Positions 55,344 through 64,000 are shown, counted from the first letter of the stretch. The stretch: DNA of 64,000 nucleotides from Streptomyces sp. JH14 (GCF_029428675.1 NZ_JAJNEL010000001.1:4960001-5024000); one strand, 5' to 3'. Notes: generated from the letters alone by a model not told the origin. Program-made: numbers and translations.

Positions 55344-56455
55344 CGGGCGTCCTCGCTGGTGTCGCGCTGGGTCGGGTCTGCGGGGCGGGCGGCTGCGGCC
55401 GGGGCCACGGGGGCTGTCGCGTACGGGTTCTCTCCGGGCGGCGGCGGGGCGTACCAGCCCTGCTGCGGCACCTCGTGGACGGGCGGCTGCACGTGACCCC
55501 CGACCGGCACGGGCTGCTGCAGCCCGGCCTTCTGGTCCACGGTCGAGCGGTAGTCCACGGCGCCCTGCGTCATCCGCATGTACGCCTCCTCCAGTGAGGC
55601 CTGGTGCGGCGAGAGCTCCCACAGCCGGACGTCAGACTCGTGCGCCAGGTCGCTGATCCGCGGCAGCGGCAGTCCGGTGACCCGCAGGGCCCCGTCCGGC
55701 TCGGGCATGACCCGGCCGCCCGCCTCGGTGAGCGAGGCGGTCAGCTTCTCCCGGTGCTCCGGCTGCGCGTCCGGGACCCGCACCCGGGCGAAATCGGCCG
55801 AGTTGGCGGAGATGAAGTCCGTGACGCTCATATCGGCGAGCAGCTGCCCGCGCCCGATCACGATCAGATGATCGGCGGTGAGCGCCATCTCGCTCATCAG
55901 GTGGCTGGAGACGAAGACCGTGCGCCCCTCGGCCGCCAGCATCTTCATCAGGTTGCGGACCCAGAGGATGCCCTCGGGGTCGAGGCCGTTGACCGGCTCG
56001 TCGAAGAGCAGCACCTGCGGGTCGCCGAGCAGCGCCGCCGCGATCCCGAGCCGCTGCCCCATGCCGAGCGAGAAGCCCTTGGACCGCTTCCTCGCGACAT
56101 CCTGGAGGCCGACGACGCCGAGCACCTCGTCGACCCGGGCGGCCGGAATGCCGGCGAGCTGGGCCAGCGAGAGCAGGTGGTTGCGCGCGCTGCGGCCGCC
56201 GTGCACCGCCTTGGCGTCCAGCAGCGCGCCCACCTGGCGCGGGGCGTTCGGCAGGCTGCGGAAGGGGTGCCCGCCGATGGTGACATGACCCGACGTCGGC
56301 CGGTCCAGGCCGAGCATCATGCGCATGGTGGTGGACTTGCCCGACCCGTTCGGACCGAGGAATCCGGTGACGGCACCCGGCCGCACCTGGAAGGAAAGGT
56401 TGTACACGGCCGTCTTCGCGCCGTAGCGCTTGGTCAGGCCGACTGCCTCGATCAT
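55340..56455 (-). CDS. ABC transporter ATP-binding protein
   Basis: 371-residue ATPase. Walker A is GPNGSGKST near residue 38, the signature KGFSLGMGQRLGIAAALL near 135, Walker B VLLFDEPVNGLDPEG and the switch His in VSSHLMSEM. After the ATPase and its regulatory part (to about residue 300) comes a Pro/Gln-rich tail (QQGWYAPPPPGENPY) like the one on its permease. The start at 56455 (MIEAVGLTKRYG) was chosen. It forms an exporter with the 4-bp-overlapping permease gene. Confidence 0.95.
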   Translation of the reverse strand: MIEAVGLTKRYGAKTAVYNLSFQVRPGAVTGFLGPNGSGKSTTMRMMLGLDRPTSGHVTIGGHPFRSLPNAPRQVGALLDAKAVHGGRSARNHLLSLAQLAGIPAARVDEVLGVVGLQDVARKRSKGFSLGMGQRLGIAAALLGDPQVLLFDEPVNGLDPEGILWVRNLMKMLAAEGRTVFVSSHLMSEMALTADHLIVIGRGQLLADMSVTDFISANSADFARVRVPDAQPEHREKLTASLTEAGGRVMPEPDGALRVTGLPLPRISDLAHESDVRLWELSPHQASLEEAYMRMTQGAVDYRSTVDQKAGLQQPVPVGGHVQPPVHEVPQQGWYAPPPPGENPYATAPVAPAAAARPADPTQRDTSEDAR

Positions 56456-56635
56456 GCTCCAGCCCCATCGACTTATCTGTCGTCGGGGCACAGGCCGTCC
56501 GGCCGCACGCCCCCCGTAAGAGTTAGGAGGATATCCAGGCCTTGACGGTTCCGGCCAAGCCGTTGCGGGGGCGCGTCCTCCCCGCGACGGACCGGGCCGG
56601 GTCTCCTTCTCCTGCTTTCGTCCGCTTCCGGCGGG

Positions 56636-58417
56636 TCACGCGTCCCGCTTCTTCAGTACGAGATAGCCGCCGATCAGCGAGGCCACCACCCACGCCGCCA
56701 TGATGCCCAGCCCGCCCCACGGGCCGTACGGGGCCGGATCGCTGTTCATGGCTTCCGGAACCACCTGCATGATCTTCGAGCCGGCCTGGTCGGGGAAGTA
56801 ACGGGCCACGTCCTTGGCGCCCGGGACCGCCGAAAGAATCTGCGAGACCAGGAAGAAGAACGGCATCAGGATGCCGAGCGACAGCATCGAGCTGCGCAGC
56901 ATCGTGGCCACACCCATGGAGAAGACGGCGATCAGGCCCATGTAGAGGCCGCCGCCGAAGACCGCGCGCAGCACGTGTTCCGCGCCGATGTCCGTACGGT
57001 GGTCGCCGAGCAGGGCCTGGCCGAGGAAGAACGTCACGAAGCTGGTGGCGAGGCCGACCGCCAGGGCGAGGACCCCGGCGACCAGGATCTTGCCGAAGAG
57101 GAACGAGCCGCGCTGCGGTACGGCGGCCAGCGAGGTGCGGATCATGCCGGAGCTGTACTCCGTACCGACCACCAGGACACCGAAGACGACCATCGCCAGC
57201 TGACCGAGGATCATGCCGGAGAAGCTCAGCAGGGTCGGGTCGAAGGTGGCCCTCTCCGGCGCGGGGAGATCGTCGAACTGGGAGTTCATCAGTGCGCACA
57301 GGGCCGCACTCATCGCCACGGTGACGGCGAACGCGGAGATCAGGGTCCAGGTGGTCGAGGAGACCGTGCGGATCTTGGTCCACTCGGAGTTCAGGACCGC
57401 GGGTACCGATGCCATCGTCGTCACGCACCCTTTCCGGGGCCGGGGGTGCCGGGCTGCTGGTTCCACTGGTCGCCCCACTGAGGGCCCCCGGGCGGCGGCC
57501 CCCCCGACGTGATCCGCATGGGCGTGGTACTCCACGGAGTCCGCCGTCATCTGCATGAATGCCTCCTCCAGCGAGGCCCGCTGGGAACTCAGCTCATGCA
57601 GCACGATCTGGTGCTGCGCGGCCAGTTCCCCGAGCCGCTCACTGGCGACGCCGTCGATCTCCAGCACACCGCTTCCCGACTCGACCGCGATGATGCCCTC
57701 CGCGTGCAGCACATCGCGCAGCCGCTCCTGCTGCGGTGAGCGCATCCGTACATAACTGCGCGAGTTCTGGTGAATGAAGTCGGCCATCGACGTGTCGGCG
57801 AGCAGCCGGCCCTGACCGATGACGATCAAGTGCTCCGCGGTGAGCGCCATTTCGCTCATCAGATGCGAGGAGACGAAGATCGTCCGGCCTTCCGCGGCGA
57901 GCGTCTTCATCAGATTGCGGATCCAGTGAATTCCCTCGGGGTCCAGACCATTGACGGGTTCGTCGAACATCAGAATCTCGGGATCACCGAGCAGCGCGGC
58001 CGCGATTCCGAGACGCTGGCCCATACCGAGGGAGAAGGACTTGGACTTCTTCTTCGCCACCGCGCTCAGCCCGACGGTGTCGAGGACTTCCGCGACGCGG
58101 CTCGCCGGGATGCGATTGCTCTGCGCGAGACACAGCAGATTGTTGTAGGCGCTGCGGCCGCCGTGCATCGACTTGGCTTCGAGCAGCGCACCGATGTGCT
58201 TCAGGGGTTCCGACAGTTCACGGTAGTGCTTGCCGTCGATCCGCACCGATCCGCTGGTCGGATTGTCGAGATCGAGCATCATCCGCATCGTGGTGGACTT
58301 GCCCGCCCCGTTCGGGCCCAGAAAGCCCGTCACCATTCCTGGTCTGATCCGGCACGAGAGCCGGTCGACCGCAACCTTGCTGCCGAAACGCTTGGTGAGG
58401 CCATCAAGCTCGATCAT
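56636..58417 (-). CDS. ABC transporter ATPase fused in frame to its permease (apparent frameshift fusion)
   Basis: 593-residue open frame. Residues 1-305 are an ABC ATPase (GPNGAGKST, KSFSLGMGQRLGIAAALL, ILMFDEPVNGLDPEG, VSSHLMSEM). From about residue 333 it continues as an ABC-2 permease (MASVPAVLNSEWTKIRTVSSTTW, six helices). The joint (about 306-332) is Arg/Pro/Gly-rich and unlike either family. Deleting one base from the 7-G run at 57505-57499 restores a Pro/Gln tail ending PGKGA and a TGA overlapping a GTG start at 57424, which is the layout of the related pair next door. So this is probably two genes joined by a one-base change. Confidence 0.85.
   Translation of the reverse strand: MIELDGLTKRFGSKVAVDRLSCRIRPGMVTGFLGPNGAGKSTTMRMMLDLDNPTSGSVRIDGKHYRELSEPLKHIGALLEAKSMHGGRSAYNNLLCLAQSNRIPASRVAEVLDTVGLSAVAKKKSKSFSLGMGQRLGIAAALLGDPEILMFDEPVNGLDPEGIHWIRNLMKTLAAEGRTIFVSSHLMSEMALTAEHLIVIGQGRLLADTSMADFIHQNSRSYVRMRSPQQERLRDVLHAEGIIAVESGSGVLEIDGVASERLGELAAQHQIVLHELSSQRASLEEAFMQMTADSVEYHAHADHVGGAAARGPSVGRPVEPAARHPRPRKGCVTTMASVPAVLNSEWTKIRTVSSTTWTLISAFAVTVAMSAALCALMNSQFDDLPAPERATFDPTLLSFSGMILGQLAMVVFGVLVVGTEYSSGMIRTSLAAVPQRGSFLFGKILVAGVLALAVGLATSFVTFFLGQALLGDHRTDIGAEHVLRAVFGGGLYMGLIAVFSMGVATMLRSSMLSLGILMPFFFLVSQILSAVPGAKDVARYFPDQAGSKIMQVVPEAMNSDPAPYGPWGGLGIMAAWVVASLIGGYLVLKKRDA
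57499..57505 (-). other. 7-base G homopolymer at the ATPase-permease joint
   Basis: Seven C on plus, seven G on the coding strand. With six G the ATPase tail reads GGPPPGGPQWGDQWNQQPG and stops; with seven it runs into the permease. Either sequencing error, true mutation or slippage site. Confidence 0.8.
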
Positions 58418-58436
58418 GCGGACACGCTAGAACGCC

Positions 58437-58477
58437 TGCGCGCCCGGCGCCACCACAAAGGCGGAACCGGGCGCGCA
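58437..58477 (-). terminator. Terminator after filP
   Basis: Perfect 11-bp stem TGCGCGCCCGG with its complement and a 19-base loop, between the filP stop and the ABC gene start. Confidence 0.7.
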
Positions 58478-58503
58478 AGGGGTACGGCCGGGGTGCTGCG
58501 GGA

Positions 58504-59442
58504 TCAACGGGTCTGCTGCGCCGGAACCCCACGGGTGACGGGCTCGTCGTCCACCGGCGCACCAGCGGCGGCCACCGCGGCACCGGTCAGCGTCGCCAGC
58601 ATCTCGCGGACGTTGGTCAGCTGCGCGTTGATCGAGTCGCGGCGGTTGGTGAGCGCCGCCAGCTCGCGCTCCGATTCGCTGCGGATCCGGTCGGCCTTCG
58701 CGTTCGCGTCGGCGACGATGTCCTCGGCCTGACGCTGCGCGGTCTCCACCGTCTGACGCGCCCGGCGCTCGGCGTCCGTACGGAGCTTCTCGGCCTCCAG
58801 GCGGAGCTGCTCGGCGCGGTGCTCGATCTCGGCGAGGCGCTTCTCGGCCTTGGCCTGACGGGACGCGAGGTCGCGCTCCGACTGGTCGCGGCGCTTGGCC
58901 AGGTTGGTCTCGAAGTCCGCGGCGGCCTGGGCGGCCTTGGCGCGGGTCTCCTCGAAGAGGGCGTCCGCCTCCTCGCGCTTCTGCGCGGCGTCCTTCTGCG
59001 CCTCGGTACGCAGCCCGGTGGCCTCACCCTGGGCCTTCTCGACGATGCGTACGCCCTCGTCCTCGGCCTTCGACTTGCGCTCGGCGGCGAACGACTCGGC
59101 GTCGTTGCGCACCTGCTGGGCGGCCGACTCGGCGAGCTCGCGGTGCTGCTCGGCGGCGCGACGGGCCTCCTCGCGCAGGTCCTTCGCCTCTTCCTCGGCG
59201 AGGCGGAGAATCTTCTCGACGCGCGCGCCGAGACCCGCGTACGACGGCTCGGCGTCGTTCACCTGGGCCTGGGCGTTCTGCGTTTCGAGGTGGAGCTCCT
59301 CGATGCGCTTTTCCAAAGACGTGATGCGGGTCAGTGCACTATCACGGTCGGCGACGAGCTTGGTAATGCGGTCATCCACCTGACCGCGGTCGTAACCACG
59401 CCGCACGAGCTCGAAGCCGAAGGGGGAGGAAGGGTCACTCAT
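58504..59442 (-). CDS. filP: Filament-forming coiled-coil protein FilP
   Basis: 312-residue, almost wholly coiled-coil cytoskeletal protein forming filaments behind growing hyphal tips, interacting with DivIVA and Scy in S. coelicolor. A short DivIVA-like N-terminus (SSPFGFELVRRGYDRGQVDDRI) precedes long Ala/Glu/Arg/Lys heptads (RLAEEEAKDLREEARRAAEQ) and a non-coiled C-terminal tail. The start at 59442 follows a possible promoter 36-47 bases upstream. Length and place next to scy agree with SCO5396. Confidence 0.93.
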   Translation of the reverse strand: MSDPSSPFGFELVRRGYDRGQVDDRITKLVADRDSALTRITSLEKRIEELHLETQNAQAQVNDAEPSYAGLGARVEKILRLAEEEAKDLREEARRAAEQHRELAESAAQQVRNDAESFAAERKSKAEDEGVRIVEKAQGEATGLRTEAQKDAAQKREEADALFEETRAKAAQAAADFETNLAKRRDQSERDLASRQAKAEKRLAEIEHRAEQLRLEAEKLRTDAERRARQTVETAQRQAEDIVADANAKADRIRSESERELAALTNRRDSINAQLTNVREMLATLTGAAVAAAGAPVDDEPVTRGVPAQQTR

Positions 59443-59483
59443 GGGGTTCCTGTCGAAGTAAGACCGGTGAGGTGATAGAGGGA

Positions 59484-59489
59484 ATCCTA
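59484..59489 (-). promoter_or_regulatory. filP -10 element
   Basis: TAGGAT on the minus strand, the preferred Streptomyces -10, 42 bases before the filP ATG. The -35 region is weak. Confidence 0.5.
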
Positions 59490-59628
59490 GGGGCCTGAGC
59501 GGCGTGTCATCGAGTGGATGCCCGTTTGATCTGGAGAATGACACCCCTTTTGAGTGGCTAACCCCCGGAACCCTTGCCACCCGGAGGGTTGAACGTCCTT
59601 GTCGAAGGCATGGGACACGGGCGGCCGA

Positions 59629-62600
59629 CTACCCCTCGGACGACTTGCCACTCGATCGAGTGCCGGCCGAGGCCCCGGCCTTGACGCCGCCGGCGCTACC
59701 GCCGCCCGCACCCTTGCCGCCGCCCGGCGCCTCGAAGGACTCCAACGCCTCCAGCACGTCCTGGACACGGGAGATCTCCGTGTTGATGTCCTCACGCCGG
59801 CGCACCAGCACGTCGAGCTCGCGACGGCCCTCGTCCACCGTCCGCTGCGCCTCCTCTGCGGCGTCGGCCCGCAGCTTCTCGGCCTCGCGGACCATGCTGG
59901 CCTTCTTCTGCTCGGCCTCCTTCAGCAGCGACTCGGCCCGCTTCACCGCGGCGATCCGGACCTTGCTCGCCTCGGAATTGGCCTCCGACAGCAGCTCCTT
60001 GGCCTTCGCCGCAGCCTCCTCGCGCTGCTCCGTCGCTGCCTTCATCAGCTTGTCGACCCGCTCGCCCGCCGTCTTCATCTGCTCGGCGGTCTCGCGGCGT
60101 GCCCGGTCGTGCAGCTCCTCGATCTCGCTCTCCAGGCGGGCACGGAGCTCCTCGGCCCGCTCCCGGATGGCCGTCGCGTCCCGGCGCGCGCCCACCAGCA
60201 GCTCGTCCGCATCGGCGCGGGACCGCTCCACCAGGGAGTTGCCCTCGACGGTCGCCTCCGAGGTGATCCGCACGGCCTCCTGGCGGGCCGCGCCCACCAT
60301 CGTGTCGGCCTGCTTCTCGGCCTCGGTGGCGGCGCGCAACGCCTCCTCCTGGGCCTTGTTGACCAGTTGATCGGCCTGCTCGGCCGCGTCGGCGCGGCGC
60401 TTCGACGCCGCCTCGCGCGCCTCGTCGAGCAGCCGGTCCGCCTCCTCGCGGGCCTCGGCACGCATCTGCTCGGCCGCCGCCTCCGCGTCGGCGCGCACCC
60501 GCTCCGACTCCTCGCGGGTACGGGCCGCGTGCTCCTGCGCCGAGCCGACGGTCGCCGCCGCCTCCGCGCGCAGCCGCTCCGCCTCGTCGGTCGCGTCGCC
60601 GACGAGCCGGTCGGCCCGCGCCGTGGCGTCCGCGGTGACCTCGGCCGCCTGCTGCGCCGCCTCGGTACGGATCCGCTCGTCCTCGGCCGTCGCCTCGCCC
60701 ACCAGCCGGTCGGCCTGGGCCGCGGCTTCCGAACGCATCCGGTTGGCGTCCTCGCGGGCCTCCGCCCGGCTGCGCGCGGCGTCCTGCTCGGCCGAGGCCA
60801 GCGCGTCCGACGCCTCGGTGCGCATCCGCTGGCTGTACTCCGCGGTGTCCGCGCGCAGCCGCTCCGACTCCGTGATCGCGTCGCTGACGGTCCGCTCGGC
60901 CATCGCCTTCGCGGCCTCGGACTCCTCGTGCGCCTCGCGGCGCATCCGGCCCGCGTCCTCGCCCGCTCGCTCCCGCTCCGCATACGCGTCGGCGCGGACC
61001 CGGTCCGCCTCCTCCTGCGCCTCGGCCTTCGTCCGCTCCGCGACATGCTCGGCGGTGGAGCGCAGCCCGGCGATCTCCGCCTCGGCCTGCTCCTGGAGCC
61101 CGGAGACCGAATCCCGCACCTGCTGGGCGGTCTGCTCGGCCGCGGAAACCATCTCGGTCGCCCGGGCATCCGCCTCGGAGACCAGGCGCTGGGCCTCGGC
61201 CTGCGCCTCCTCGACCCGCTTGCGGGCGGAGGCGAGAAGCTCCTCGCTCTGCTCGCGGGCCCGCTCACGCTCCTGAGTCGCCTCCGTGCGTGCCGCGTCG
61301 AGGGTCTCCTCGGCCTCGCGGCGACGCCGGTTCGCCTCCTCCTGGGCGGCGGCCAGCGCCTCGGCGGCCTCCGTGCCGATCCGCTCGGCGGCGGCCGAGG
61401 CCTCCGACCTCACCCGGTCGGCACTCTCCTGCGCCTCGGTCCTGAGCCGTTCCGCCTCGGTGGCCGCCTCGGTGCGCAGCCGTACGGCGACGGCCTCGCC
61501 CTCCGCACGCGACCGCGACGCGTCCGCCGCGGCCTCGTCGCGCAGCCGCTCGGCCTCGGTCTCCGCCTGCTCCTGCAGGGCGCGCAGCCGTTCGGCGGCC
61601 TCCGCGCGCAGCCGCTCGGACTCGTCGTTCGTCTCCCGCCGGATCCGCTCCGCCTCGGCGCGCGCATCCGTGAGCGCCTGCTCGGCGGTGGTGACGCGGG
61701 TCTCGGCCTCGGTGTGCAGCCGGGTCAGATCGTCGGCCGCCTCGGCATGGCGGGCCTCGACCGCACGCTCGGTCTCGGCATGGAGATCCGCCGCCGCCTG
61801 CTCGGCCGCGGCCGTGGTGGACGCCGCCTGCTCCTCGGACTCCGTGCGCAGCTGCTCGGCCTCGGCCCGGGCACGCTCCAGGGCCTCCTCGGCCTGCTTG
61901 CGCAGGCCCGCAGCACGCTCGATCGCCTCGGCACGGACGCGTTCGCTCTCGGTGCCCGCGGCGGTCCGCAGCTCCTCCGCGTCCGCCTTCGCCTTGGCCA
62001 GCAGCCCCTCGGCGGTCTTCGCGCCCTCCTCGATCTGCTGGACGGCCTCGCGGCGGGCCTCGCCCCGGATCCGCTCGCCCTCGGCGACCGCCTCGGAGCG
62101 CAGCTGCTCGGCCTCGCCGCGCAGCCTGCGCGCCTCCTCCTGCAGCTCGACCGTCTTGGCCCGGTACTCCTTGGTGTCGTCCTTGGCCGCGCCCTTGAGC
62201 TGGTCGGCCTGCTCGGCCGCCTCGCCGCGCAGCCGGTCCGCCTCGGTCTCCGCCTCACGGCGGATCCGGTCGGCCTCCTCGCTCGCCGCCCGGGTGGTGG
62301 ACCTCGCGTCCTCGGACGCCTTGGTCAGCACCTCCTCGGCCGACCTGGCGGCCTTGGCGAGCTGGGCCGCGGTGTCCTCGGCGGCCGCCGTACGGGCGTT
62401 CTCCGTCGCCTCGGACGTGATCCGGTCCACCTCGGCGCGGGCGTCGGCGAGCGCCTGCTCGGCCTCCGCCTTCAGTGCCTCGGCGTCCTTCGTGGCCTCG
62501 CCGACCAGCCGGGCGATCTCCGACTTGGCCGTACGGGTGCGCTGCTCGTTCTGCGACTCGGCGCCGGCCAGCCGCTTGACCGCGGCCTCCTTCGCCTCGG

Positions 62601-63456
62601 CGAGGACCTTCTCGGCCTCCAGGCGGGCCTCGCGCAGCTGCGTCTCGGCCTCCTGCATGCGCTGCTCGGCGGCCCGGTTCAGTTCGGTGGTCCGCTGCCG
62701 GGTCTGCTCGGTCTCCGCGCTCGTCGACGAGCGCAGCTGCTCGGCGTGGCTGGTGGCCTCCTGGGCCTGGCTGGATGCGGCGTTGAGCAGCCGCTCGGCG
62801 TCCTTGCGGGCGCGCAGCAGAAGCGCTTCGGCCTCGGTGCGGGCGGACTCCGCCTCGGAGCCGAGCCGCTGCCGGGTCTCGTCCGCGAGCCTGACGGTCT
62901 CGGCGCGGGCGGCCGCCAGGGACTGCTCGGCCTCGGCCCGCGACTCGTCGAGCAGGCGGCGGGCCTGGGACTCGGTCCGGGCGCGCAGCTGCTCGGCCCA
63001 GGCGACGTTCTCGTTGACGTGCGACTCGACGGTCTGGCGGCGCTCCGCCAGCTCCTGGTCGAGCTGCTGGCGCCGCTGCACGGCCTCGTTGTGCAGCTCG
63101 GCCTGCAGCCGGGCCTGGTGCTCGGCGTGCTCCTGCAGGATCCGCTGCGTCTGCGCCCGGGCGTCGCGGAGCTCGCGCTCGGCGTCGGTGCGCAGCTGGT
63201 CGGCCTGGATCTGGGCATTACGGAGCAGCTGCTCGGCCTGATAGCCGATGTCCGCGCTGTCGTACGCGGGACGGGTCGCGAGATTGCGCCGAGCCTCGTG
63301 CAGCTTGGCGCGCAAGACCTCGACCTGGTAACCGAGGTCTTCGGCGTGCTGGACGGCCTTCTCCCGGTCGGTCTTCAGCCGATCCATCTCGGCTTCGAAC
63401 CGCGAGAGGTGGTCGTCGTCAGCTCGGTGGCTCTCCTGGCGTTCGTAGCCCCGCAC
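59629..63456 (-). CDS. scy: Polarized growth protein Scy
   Basis: About 1275-residue giant coiled-coil scaffold that organises the tip-organising centre of hyphae with DivIVA and FilP. A short globular start (VRGYERQESHRADDDHLSRF) leads into a heptad-type coiled coil (RLKTDREKAVQHAEDLGYQVEVLRAKL), then a very long Ala/Glu/Arg-rich repeat region with 11-residue-like periodicity (EAERLRTEA, EADRIRREA), ending in a Gly-rich tail (APGGGKGAGGGSAGG). GTG at 63456 was chosen; the frame stays open to 63597 through a perfect palindrome, which I take as untranslated. Matches SCO5397 in size and position. Confidence 0.93.
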   Translation of the reverse strand: MRGYERQESHRADDDHLSRFEAEMDRLKTDREKAVQHAEDLGYQVEVLRAKLHEARRNLATRPAYDSADIGYQAEQLLRNAQIQADQLRTDAERELRDARAQTQRILQEHAEHQARLQAELHNEAVQRRQQLDQELAERRQTVESHVNENVAWAEQLRARTESQARRLLDESRAEAEQSLAAARAETVRLADETRQRLGSEAESARTEAEALLLRARKDAERLLNAASSQAQEATSHAEQLRSSTSAETEQTRQRTTELNRAAEQRMQEAETQLREARLEAEKVLAEAKEAAVKRLAGAESQNEQRTRTAKSEIARLVGEATKDAEALKAEAEQALADARAEVDRITSEATENARTAAAEDTAAQLAKAARSAEEVLTKASEDARSTTRAASEEADRIRREAETEADRLRGEAAEQADQLKGAAKDDTKEYRAKTVELQEEARRLRGEAEQLRSEAVAEGERIRGEARREAVQQIEEGAKTAEGLLAKAKADAEELRTAAGTESERVRAEAIERAAGLRKQAEEALERARAEAEQLRTESEEQAASTTAAAEQAAADLHAETERAVEARHAEAADDLTRLHTEAETRVTTAEQALTDARAEAERIRRETNDESERLRAEAAERLRALQEQAETEAERLRDEAAADASRSRAEGEAVAVRLRTEAATEAERLRTEAQESADRVRSEASAAAERIGTEAAEALAAAQEEANRRRREAEETLDAARTEATQERERAREQSEELLASARKRVEEAQAEAQRLVSEADARATEMVSAAEQTAQQVRDSVSGLQEQAEAEIAGLRSTAEHVAERTKAEAQEEADRVRADAYAERERAGEDAGRMRREAHEESEAAKAMAERTVSDAITESERLRADTAEYSQRMRTEASDALASAEQDAARSRAEAREDANRMRSEAAAQADRLVGEATAEDERIRTEAAQQAAEVTADATARADRLVGDATDEAERLRAEAAATVGSAQEHAARTREESERVRADAEAAAEQMRAEAREEADRLLDEAREAASKRRADAAEQADQLVNKAQEEALRAATEAEKQADTMVGAARQEAVRITSEATVEGNSLVERSRADADELLVGARRDATAIRERAEELRARLESEIEELHDRARRETAEQMKTAGERVDKLMKAATEQREEAAAKAKELLSEANSEASKVRIAAVKRAESLLKEAEQKKASMVREAEKLRADAAEEAQRTVDEGRRELDVLVRRREDINTEISRVQDVLEALESFEAPGGGKGAGGGSAGGVKAGASAGTRSSGKSSEG

Positions 63457-63500
63457 TGCGCGGTCCCATCCGTCCCCTGGTCGCAACTCTCCAAACGAGT

Positions 63501-63520
63501 ACCGTTCGCCGGCGAACGGT
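63501..63520. promoter_or_regulatory. Perfect 20-bp palindrome upstream of scy
   Basis: ACCGTTCGCCGGCGAACGGT reads identically on both strands and lies 45 bp before the scy start. It could be an operator or an mRNA hairpin. Confidence 0.75.
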
Positions 63521-63621
63521 CCCCCGGGGAATGGTGACAGATCAACGGCTGGGGACGCGGTGCGGCCCCGACCCGGCCCCGGCCCGGAACCGCCCACTCT
63601 ACCGGCCCAGGTATCCGGAGG

Positions 63622-64000
63622 TCAGTGCTCCGCCCGGGACGTGACCAGTTCGGTCAGCACGCCGTGGCAGTCCTTGGGGTGCAGGAAGGTGATCCTGGAC
63701 CCCATCGATCCGGTCCTGGGCTCGTCGTACAGCACCCTGACGCCCTTCGACCGGATGTCCGCGGCGTCCGCGTCGACGTCCGCGGTGCCGAACGCGATGT
63801 GGTGCACCCCTTCGCCGTTCTTGGCCAGCCATTTACCGACGGCCGAATCCTCACGGGTGGGCTCGAGCAGCTGGAGGTACGAGGCACCGCCGTCCGAGGT
63901 CTCGTTGATCTTGAGCATGGCCTCCCGGACGCCCTGCTCCTCGTTCACCTCGGAGTGGAACACTTCGAAGCCATAGGTCGAGCGGTAGAACTCGACCGTG
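63622..64000 (-). CDS. mce: Methylmalonyl-CoA epimerase (partial, N-terminus beyond window)
   Basis: About 125 C-terminal residues are visible; the start lies past 64000. The enzyme racemises methylmalonyl-CoA for the B12-dependent mutase. Glyoxalase/VOC-fold marks are TVEFYRSTYGFEVFHSEVNEEQGVREAML, the metal-binding EGVHHIAFG, and GSRITFLHPKDCHGVLTELV with the metal Glu. It is convergent with nothing nearby; 165 bp separate it from the scy start on the same strand. Confidence 0.95.
   Translation of the reverse strand, partial: TVEFYRSTYGFEVFHSEVNEEQGVREAMLKINETSDGGASYLQLLEPTREDSAVGKWLAKNGEGVHHIAFGTADVDADAADIRSKGVRVLYDEPRTGSMGSRITFLHPKDCHGVLTELVTSRAEH

Noticed and set aside
59599..63537. 1312-codon open frame on the plus strand opposite scy
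   Set aside because: It mirrors the regular codon pattern of the scy coiled coil; composition is Gly/Leu/Arg repeats without domains, and it has no ribosome site.

Overview
The window is high-GC actinobacterial chromosome, almost certainly Streptomyces. The evidence is the very high third-position GC, the frequent GTG starts, the atpIBEFHAGDC operon followed by a DUF2550 gene, and the linked scy/filP polarity genes. From about 17.5 kb to the right end the gene order matches, from memory, the conserved core around S. coelicolor SCO5351-SCO5398. No transposase, prophage, CRISPR array or rRNA was seen. There is one tRNA.

Layout. 1-4.5 kb (minus): a sensor kinase cut by the window edge, a lipoprotein, a zinc-ribbon protein and a HEAT-repeat protein. 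4.6-6.7 kb: a stand-alone LigD-type primase/polymerase divergent from Ku, forming an NHEJ locus. 6.9-10.6 kb (minus): a secreted S53 peptidase and a membrane protein. 10.8-12.2 kb: glyA behind a predicted ZTP riboswitch, convergent with a PAS-GAF-SpoIIE phosphatase. 14.6-17.1 kb: two small proteins and a membrane protein. 17.2-24.3 kb: tRNA-Arg(CCG), a receiver-only regulator, the catalytic-domain-less ArgS relative nrtL, then lysA-hom-thrC-thrB. 24.6-35 kb: rho, an LCP protein, rpmE, prfA, prmC, a YrdC/Sua5 enzyme, a phosphatase-like protein, a second glyA and a WecA-type sugar-phosphate transferase. 35.2-43 kb: the F1Fo ATP synthase operon. 43.1-52.8 kb: DUF2550 protein, secreted GH18 chitinase with its regulated promoter, cobalamin adenosyltransferase, 3-hydroxybutyryl-CoA dehydrogenase, a STAS protein next to a membrane-anchored STAND-like ATPase, the mismatch endonuclease NucS and an SCO5389-family protein. 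52.8-64 kb: an LLM flavin oxidoreductase, a small zinc-site protein, two related ABC exporters, FilP, Scy and the end of methylmalonyl-CoA epimerase.

Functionally this is mostly housekeeping: aspartate-family amino acids, translation termination and L31, transcription termination, ATP synthesis, one-carbon metabolism and tip-growth scaffolding. The most notable signals are: a 7-G homopolymer that fuses an ABC ATPase to its permease; a phosphatase-like protein whose nucleophile cysteine is serine; NrtL; SigR-type promoter matches before rpmE and rho, the former built into a 24-bp tandem repeat; a ZTP riboswitch with a visible switching helix; and a 20-bp perfect palindrome before scy. I found no clearly new multi-gene system. 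The nearest candidate is the STAS/STAND-like membrane ATPase pair at 48.3-51.3 kb.
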